The notes under the pieces: generated by a model | The model's input: only the letters and a program-made list of their open reading frames with translations | Database searches by the model: none | Told to the model about the DNA's origin: nothing | Assembly (NCBI GenBank): GCA_017743585.1 | Contig: JAGHYP010000007.1 | Coordinates: 1 to 26,643, forward strand | Direction of reading: 5' to 3' | Source: Chloroflexota bacterium | Lineage (GTDB): Bacteria; Chloroflexota; Anaerolineae; Aggregatilineales; UBA2796 | Length of the DNA: 26,643 bases | In this document: positions 22,377 to 26,643 of the stretch, one piece after another | Layout: each line of letters starts with the position of its first letter | How positions within the stretch are numbered: position 1 is the stretch's first letter | Translations under genes and position numbers: made by a program

Positions 22377-23246
22377 TAGCGCCTGCTTGACCAAGCTGCC
22401 GATCTCAGTCGGATTCATGGCGACTCGCACGCCAGCCGCCTTGAGCGCCTCGGTCTTGCCTTTGGCAGTCCCTTTGCCGCGCGAGATGATAGCGCCGGCG
22501 TGTCCCATGCGCTTGCCGGGCGGCGCTTCCATGCCTGCGATATAGGCGATCACGGGCTTGGTCACGTGATCCTTGATGAACTCAGCGGCTTCTTCTTCCG
22601 CCGAGCCGCCGATCTCGCCGATCATGACAATGGCCTCGGTCTCAGGGTCGGCCTCGAAGGCGGCGAGCACGTCAATGAAGCTGGTGCCCGGCACGGGGTC
22701 GCCGCCGATGCCGACGCACGTGCTTTGACCGATGCCGATCTGCGTCAGCTCGTAGAGCGCCTGATAGGCGAGCGTGCCCGAGCGGCTGACGATGCCGACT
22801 GGCCCGGGCATAGCGACTTCGGTCGGCGTGAAACCGATATTGCACTTGCCGGGCGCGAGGATGCCCGCGCAGTTTGGGCCGAGCAGGCGCACATGCGGAA
22901 AATCGCGCTTGAGGCGGTTGTAAACGCGCGCCTGATCGTGCGTGGGAATATGCTCAGTGACGCACACAATGAACGGCACGCCGCTCTCGGCCGCCTCCAG
23001 AATCGAGGCGACTGCCGCTGCGGCAGGCACGATCACAAAAGCGGCGTTGGCGCCGGTCTCGCGCACGGCTTCGGCAACCGTGGCGAAGATCGGAATCCCT
23101 TCCACGAAAGTGCCAGCTTTCTTGGGATTAGTGCCTGCTACAACTTTCGTGCCATAGGCGCGGTTGCGCAGGCCGTAGAACTGACCTTGCCTGCCTGTCA
23201 AGCCTTGCACAACGACTCTGGTGTGCTCGTTCACGAAGATCGCCAT
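22368..23246 (-). CDS. sucD: Succinyl-CoA synthetase, alpha subunit
   Basis: Forms succinate and ATP/GTP from succinyl-CoA with SucC in the citric acid cycle. The 292-residue product has the CoA-binding Rossmann motif VVVQGLTGRQGQF (12-24) and LLGPNCAGI. GIGGDPVPGTSFIDVL follows, and the phosphorylated histidine lies in GKRMGHAGAII near residue 250. The ATG follows the sucC stop by eight bases, with AGGAAAG in the end of sucC as ribosome-binding site, so translation is coupled. Last gene of the sucC-sucD pair. Confidence 0.97.
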   Translation of the reverse strand: MAIFVNEHTRVVVQGLTGRQGQFYGLRNRAYGTKVVAGTNPKKAGTFVEGIPIFATVAEAVRETGANAAFVIVPAAAAVASILEAAESGVPFIVCVTEHIPTHDQARVYNRLKRDFPHVRLLGPNCAGILAPGKCNIGFTPTEVAMPGPVGIVSRSGTLAYQALYELTQIGIGQSTCVGIGGDPVPGTSFIDVLAAFEADPETEAIVMIGEIGGSAEEEAAEFIKDHVTKPVIAYIAGMEAPPGKRMGHAGAIISRGKGTAKGKTEALKAAGVRVAMNPTEIGSLVKQALGR

Positions 23247-23254
23247 GAGTTTGC

Positions 23255-24436
23255 CTACTTTCCTGCAAGCTCGACCGCTTTTTTGGCGGCGCTGAGCATA
23301 TCGGGCAGCATGATCAACTTCTCGGATTCGTGGGCTTGCAAAATGGCGCGCCCTTCGGCGGCGTTCGTGCCGTCAATGCGCGCTACAATCGGCGCGTTGA
23401 GCGTGATGCGGTTGATGGCTTCGATGATGCCGCGCGCAATTTCATCGCAGCGCGTGATGCCGCCGAAGATATTGATGAAGATAGAGCGCACGTTCGGATC
23501 GGCGTTGATGACGCTCAGGGCGTTCACCATCACTTCGGCGCTGGCGCCGCCGCCGATATCTAGGAAGTTCGCGGGCGCGCCGCCAACCTGCTTGACGATA
23601 TCCACAGTGGCCATCGCCAAGCCTGCACCGTTGGCGATGATGCCAACCGTGCCGTCCAGACCGACGTATTGCAGACCTCTCTCTTTGGCGAGCGCTTCGC
23701 GGCTATCGCCTGCGGCGACGGCCGCCACCTCAAATTCCGACCATTCAGGGTGGCGCTCGCGCGCGGCGTCATCTAGGGTCACTTTGGCGTCCAGCGCGAG
23801 GATGCGCCCGTCAGCCGTCAGGACTAGCGGATTGATCTCCGCCAGCTCGCAATCGCCCTCTGTGTAGCAGCGATAGAGCGCCATCAGGACGCTCAGCGCG
23901 CCCTCGCGCGCCGCTTCGGGCAAGTTGGCGGCGGCGATCCAAGCGCGGCAATCGTCTTCGCTCAATCCGTCGATCGGATCGATGTGAATTTTGGCGATCA
24001 GCGCGTCAGGCACGCTCTCGATCTCAACGCCGCCTTCAACCGAGAGCATCCCTAGATATTTCTTGGCGCTGCGATCTAGCGTGAAAGAAGCGTAGAACTC
24101 TTCCGCTTTCGGCTGGCCGTTCTCGTCGAAGCGCGTGCTGCTCTTGGCGATCTGAGAGGCGCGCTCGATCCACAACCGACGCACGATGTGCCCGCGAATA
24201 TCCATGCCGAGAATGTTGGCGGCATGAAAGCGCACTTCATCAGCAGTGTTGGCGAGCTTGATGCCGCCCGCCTTGCCGCGCCCGCCGGTCGTCACCTGCG
24301 CCTTGACCACAACGGGGTAGCCGATGCGCTCAGCTTGCGCGACTGCTTCCTCTACGCTATCCGCGATGCCGCCTGCCGAGATAGGGATGCCAAAACGGGC
24401 AAAATACTGCTTGCCTTGATATTCCATTAAGTCCAT
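23255..24436 (-). CDS. sucC: Succinyl-CoA synthetase, beta subunit
   Basis: ATP-grasp subunit that binds nucleotide and succinate. From ATG 24436 (MDLMEYQGKQYFARFGIP) it has 393 residues, near the usual 388. The nucleotide-binding loop VVVKAQVTTGGRGKAGG, the metal-binding CELAEINPLVL and the C-terminal GGITRCDEIARGIIEA are typical. The frame is open back to 24535, but that extension covers the rho terminator and is not homologous. GGAGG lies about 13 bases before the start, a long spacing. It follows rho by about 116 bases with a terminator between, so it likely has its own promoter, which I could not place with confidence. Confidence 0.96.
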   Translation of the reverse strand: MDLMEYQGKQYFARFGIPISAGGIADSVEEAVAQAERIGYPVVVKAQVTTGGRGKAGGIKLANTADEVRFHAANILGMDIRGHIVRRLWIERASQIAKSSTRFDENGQPKAEEFYASFTLDRSAKKYLGMLSVEGGVEIESVPDALIAKIHIDPIDGLSEDDCRAWIAAANLPEAAREGALSVLMALYRCYTEGDCELAEINPLVLTADGRILALDAKVTLDDAARERHPEWSEFEVAAVAAGDSREALAKERGLQYVGLDGTVGIIANGAGLAMATVDIVKQVGGAPANFLDIGGGASAEVMVNALSVINADPNVRSIFINIFGGITRCDEIARGIIEAINRITLNAPIVARIDGTNAAEGRAILQAHESEKLIMLPDMLSAAKKAVELAGK

Positions 24437-24515
24437 AAGACGCTCAATTCCTCCGAAGGCACGCAGTGTGAAATCGCACAAGCACGTCAATTGTGCCGCA
24501 GCGCAGCGCGAGCGG

Positions 24516-24545
24516 CAAAATAATATGGTCGGCAATGCGCCGACC
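24516..24545 (-). terminator. Intrinsic terminator after rho
   Basis: On the minus strand GGTCGGC, loop GCATT, GCCGACC (24545-24527) forms a perfect 7-bp GC-rich stem, followed by ATATTATTTTG (24526-24516), a T-rich run. This is the clearest rho-independent terminator in the window and begins seven bases after the rho stop. Confidence 0.75.
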
Positions 24546-24552
24546 GTGCTGC

Positions 24553-25827
24553 TCAGCCTTTTTCAAGCGAGTCGAGGAACTCTTCGTTGCTCTCCGTCAT
24601 GCGCAAGCGGTTGATCAAGGCCTCCATGGCGCCGACCAAGCCCAGGCCCGCGCCGTTAGGCGGATCGGCTATCATCTGGCTGATCATGCGGCGCATCGTC
24701 CAGACGCGCGCCAGCACATCCGGGCCGAGCAGCAGCTCCTCGCGGCGCGTGGATGATTTCTCAATATCAAAGGCGGGGAAAATGCGCCGCTCTTGCAGGC
24801 GACGGCTGAGCGTCAGCTCCATGTTGCCCGTGCCTTTGAACTCCTCGTAGATCACGTCGTCCATGCGGCTGCCCGTATCCACAAGGCAGGTGGCGATGAT
24901 GGTCAGCGAGCCGCCTTCCTCGATGTTGCGCGCCGCGCCGAAGAAGCGCTTGGGCGGATACAGCGCAGACGGATCGAGGCCGCCGGTCAACGTGCGGCCA
25001 GATGGCGGCACGGTCAGGTTATAGGCGCGCGTCAGGCGCGTGATGCTATCAAGCAGGATCACCACGTGCCGCTTGATCTCGACGAGGCGTTTGGCCCGCT
25101 CCAGCGCCATCTCTGCCACGCGCACGTGATTGGTCACTGGATCGTCGAAGGTTGAGCTGATGACCTCCGCCTCAACCGAGCGATCAATGTCCGTCACTTC
25201 CTCAGGGCGCTCGCCGATCAGCACGATCATCAGATGCACATCAGGATAGTTATGGCTGATGGCATTGGCGATTTCCTTCAGCACGGTCGTCTTGCCAGCT
25301 TTTGGCGGCGAGACGATCAAGCCGCGCTGCCCCCTGCCGATCGGCGCGATCAAGTTGATCAAGCGCGTTGAGAGGATGCGCGAGCTGGTCTCAAGGTTGA
25401 AGCGGATGTTAGGGAAGATTGGCGTCAGGTTTTCGAAGAGCGGACGCGAGCGCGCGGCCTCTGGATCGAGGCCGTTGACGGCCTCAACGCGCAACAGACC
25501 GTAGTAGCGCTCCGAGTCTTTGGGCGGGCGCACTTGCCCGATGACCATATCGCCCGTGCGCAGGGCAAAGCGCCGAATCTGCGCCTGACTGACGTAAATA
25601 TCTTCGGGGCCGGGCAAATAATGCTCGGAGCGCAAAAAACCGATGCCCTCGTCGACGATCTCAAGGACGCCGCCGCGCAGCTCATGACCTTGCTTCTCAG
25701 CTTTATCGCGCAGCAGCCGCAAAATCAAGTCAGGCTTCTTCAGGCGGCTGTAGCCGGCGATATTGGCTTCGCGAGCGAGGGCGCGGAGCGTGTCCAGCGT
25801 CTGCTGTTCTAGTTCCGCAATGTCCAT
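24553..25827 (-). CDS. rho: Transcription termination factor Rho
   Basis: Hexameric RNA-dependent ATPase that ends transcription. From ATG 25827 it has 424 residues, standard size. The N-terminal Rho_N helices (LDTLRALAREANIAGYSRL) are followed by the cold-shock-like RNA-binding domain (about 50-118; GFLRSEHYLPGPEDIYVS, then RFALRTGDMVIGQVR). The ATPase core has Walker A SPPKAGKTT (173-181), Walker B VVILLD with D260, and the Q-loop region EEFKGTGNMEL. There is no large insertion in the N-terminal region as in Actinobacteria. A TTG six codons upstream is a possible alternative start, but GGAAA sits about ten bases before the ATG. Transcription likely starts at a consensus promoter about 165-190 bases upstream, leaving a leader of roughly 155 bases. 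Confidence 0.97.
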   Translation of the reverse strand: MDIAELEQQTLDTLRALAREANIAGYSRLKKPDLILRLLRDKAEKQGHELRGGVLEIVDEGIGFLRSEHYLPGPEDIYVSQAQIRRFALRTGDMVIGQVRPPKDSERYYGLLRVEAVNGLDPEAARSRPLFENLTPIFPNIRFNLETSSRILSTRLINLIAPIGRGQRGLIVSPPKAGKTTVLKEIANAISHNYPDVHLMIVLIGERPEEVTDIDRSVEAEVISSTFDDPVTNHVRVAEMALERAKRLVEIKRHVVILLDSITRLTRAYNLTVPPSGRTLTGGLDPSALYPPKRFFGAARNIEEGGSLTIIATCLVDTGSRMDDVIYEEFKGTGNMELTLSRRLQERRIFPAFDIEKSSTRREELLLGPDVLARVWTMRRMISQMIADPPNGAGLGLVGAMEALINRLRMTESNEEFLDSLEKG

Positions 25828-25982
25828 GCGTAAGTGCGTTTCCAAAGTGCTCGAAACCCTCCAGAGGGATTGGGATCGAAGGCTCTTTGAAAAGGCGCGC
25901 CTGTGCCGTTCAGCTATCTCAGGATTGAAAATTGGGCGAACTTGCTGGGATTGTCAGAGCGGGATGCCGCGCAGGGACTTGT
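25828..25982 (-). other. Long untranslated leader of rho
   Basis: From the predicted transcription start near 25982 to the rho ATG there are about 155 bases with no gene. It contains CCCTC-TG-GAGGG near 25869-25880, a small hairpin that could cover a GGAGG. In other bacteria the rho leader is the site of autoregulation by Rho; whether that holds here is inference. Confidence 0.4.
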
Positions 25983-25988
25983 TTCAAA

Positions 25989-26018
25989 ATCATAAGCACA
26001 ATTCACGGCACTTGTCAA
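25989..26018 (-). promoter_or_regulatory. Sigma70-like promoter of rho
   Basis: On the minus strand an exact TTGACA (26018-26013), an 18-base spacer and TATGAT (25994-25989), one base from the -10 consensus. It lies just downstream of the end of the preceding gene (stop at 26042), so rho is probably transcribed on its own. Confidence 0.72.
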
Positions 26019-26041
26019 CAGGCGCGACAGCCCGCTTGCGG

Positions 26042-26581
26042 CTACTCTTCGTCCCTCACGGCGCAGCGCGGATCGAGTATCAACGGCGCGCCCTCGCGCT
26101 GTGCAGGGTTGAAAGTCGGGTTGAGCAGAAAGGCGACCTGCCACTCTTGTGCAACGCGCTTATGAAATTTGCCGATCTTGTTCACGCCGCTGAACCTGCC
26201 CGCCTTGATCGCCGCCTGCATAAAGGCGACCGCTTTCGGCAACCCGCTGAAGATCGGCAGGCAGACTTGCTCGCCTTCCATCAGAGTCAATGCGCGCCAG
26301 CTTTGTGGCGGCGCTTCCCACGCAGGACGCGCTGCATCTTGCCGAATCAAGGCGAAAATGAAGTCGCCGCGCAATGCATCCTGCAGCGCTGCTGCGTCCA
26401 TTGGCGCTGAGGCGCGATCAGGCGTTTGGTCGCGCTCAGCCGTGCGCCGTATGCGCTCAAGCGTGCTGAGCTGAGTGTAATCGCGCTCGCCGCGGCTCAG
26501 CACGGCGCAGCCATCCAACAGCCGCTCGACCAGCACGCGCACGTAGCCAATTCGAAGCAGCAGTTGCTGCATTTCCGCCAT
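26042..26581 (-). CDS. Hypothetical protein, possibly SseB-like; may extend beyond the window
   Basis: I do not firmly recognise this gene. The frame from ATG 26581 gives 179 residues, but it stays open to the right edge without a stop and the ATG has no close ribosome-binding site, so the true start may lie outside. The N-terminal helix MAEMQQLLLRIGYVRVLVER is followed by a polar linker (about 40-65). From DAALQDALRGDFIFAL to FLLNPTFNPAQREGAPLILDP the pattern recalls the SseB N-terminal domain (ALTLMEGEQVCLPIFSGLPKA, then L-N-P near the end); this is a weak resemblance. No signal or membrane helix is evident. It lies upstream of rho on the same strand but seems to be a separate transcript. 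Confidence 0.55.
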   Translation of the reverse strand: MAEMQQLLLRIGYVRVLVERLLDGCAVLSRGERDYTQLSTLERIRRTAERDQTPDRASAPMDAAALQDALRGDFIFALIRQDAARPAWEAPPQSWRALTLMEGEQVCLPIFSGLPKAVAFMQAAIKAGRFSGVNKIGKFHKRVAQEWQVAFLLNPTFNPAQREGAPLILDPRCAVRDEE

Positions 26582-26643
26582 TGTGACGCCGCGAGCTATC
26601 TCCAGTTGCCGCCCTGCGCATGGCGCGGGCGCGTCGGCGGCTG

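Noticed and set aside
22500..23867. A 455-codon open frame on the plus strand opposite sucD and sucC
   Set aside because: It lies wholly antisense to two clear enzyme genes, has no family resemblance or ribosome-binding site, and has an Ala/Arg/Asp-rich composition that mirrors GC-rich codon use on the other strand.
1..26643. CRISPR arrays, insertion sequences, toxin-antitoxin pairs or prophage genes
   Set aside because: I saw no regularly spaced repeats, transposase motifs, terminal inverted repeats, or phage-like genes anywhere in the window.

Overview
This GC-rich window carries mostly housekeeping and cell-envelope genes in short operons on both strands. It holds no rRNA, no convincing tRNA, no CRISPR array and no recognisable insertion sequence. 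The gene set suggests a bacterium of the phylum Chloroflexota, probably near Anaerolineae: an archaeal-type aspartate-semialdehyde dehydrogenase, a DUF951 protein, a ferredoxin of the MTHIITRLCLRDGACVEVCP type, a YfhO-type membrane protein, a soluble dolichol-phosphate-mannose-like glycosyltransferase, a Uma2 protein, and rho followed by sucC-sucD. This placement is an inference from gene types, not from a marker phylogeny.

Layout. 1-3845 (+): the 3' part of asd, a WecA/MraY-type sugar-phosphate transferase, a GalE-type epimerase, and fabI preceded by a hexamer repeat. 4008-4397 (+): a stand-alone receiver domain. 4450-7446 (-): a PhoB-type response regulator, then a CbpA/DnaJ-like chaperone with its own promoter, then an HtrA-type protease. 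7817-11042 (+): glmU, a CNNM/CorC-type membrane protein and a Fur-family regulator. A DUF951 gene (-) overlaps the end of the Fur gene, and a diverging ferredoxin gene (+) follows. 11772-14252 (-): hisH-hisA-hisF-hisI, tightly packed. 14641-15204 (-): a Uma2 protein. 15303-20066 (+): a DPM-type glycosyltransferase followed by a 1327-residue protein that joins a complete YfhO-like half to a complete flippase half. 20063-20392 (-): an orphan small gene. 20549-22242 (+): a small membrane protein resembling a degraded lycopene cyclase domain, overlapping a secreted, membrane-anchored repeat protein. 22368-25827 (-): sucD, sucC and rho in reverse order of transcription (rho is upstream). 26042 to the right edge (-): an unrecognised gene, possibly SseB-like.

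How the genes fit together. Many serve envelope building: asd (diaminopimelate/lysine branch), GlmU (UDP-GlcNAc), the polyprenyl-phosphate sugar-phosphate transferase, the epimerase, FabI (fatty acids), the DPM-type transferase and the YfhO-flippase fusion (lipid-linked sugar use and export). A second theme is protein quality control (response regulator, DnaJ-like, HtrA). A third is core metabolism and transcription (histidine ring closure, succinyl-CoA synthetase, Rho).

Sigma70-like promoters with near-consensus boxes are visible before the dnaJ-like gene, the DPM-type gene and rho, and an intrinsic terminator follows rho. The most unusual items are the YfhO-flippase fusion and the 20.4-22.2 kb locus, which has an AT-rich island with overlapping opposed promoters, a degenerate cyclase-like protein and an anchored propeller-like protein.
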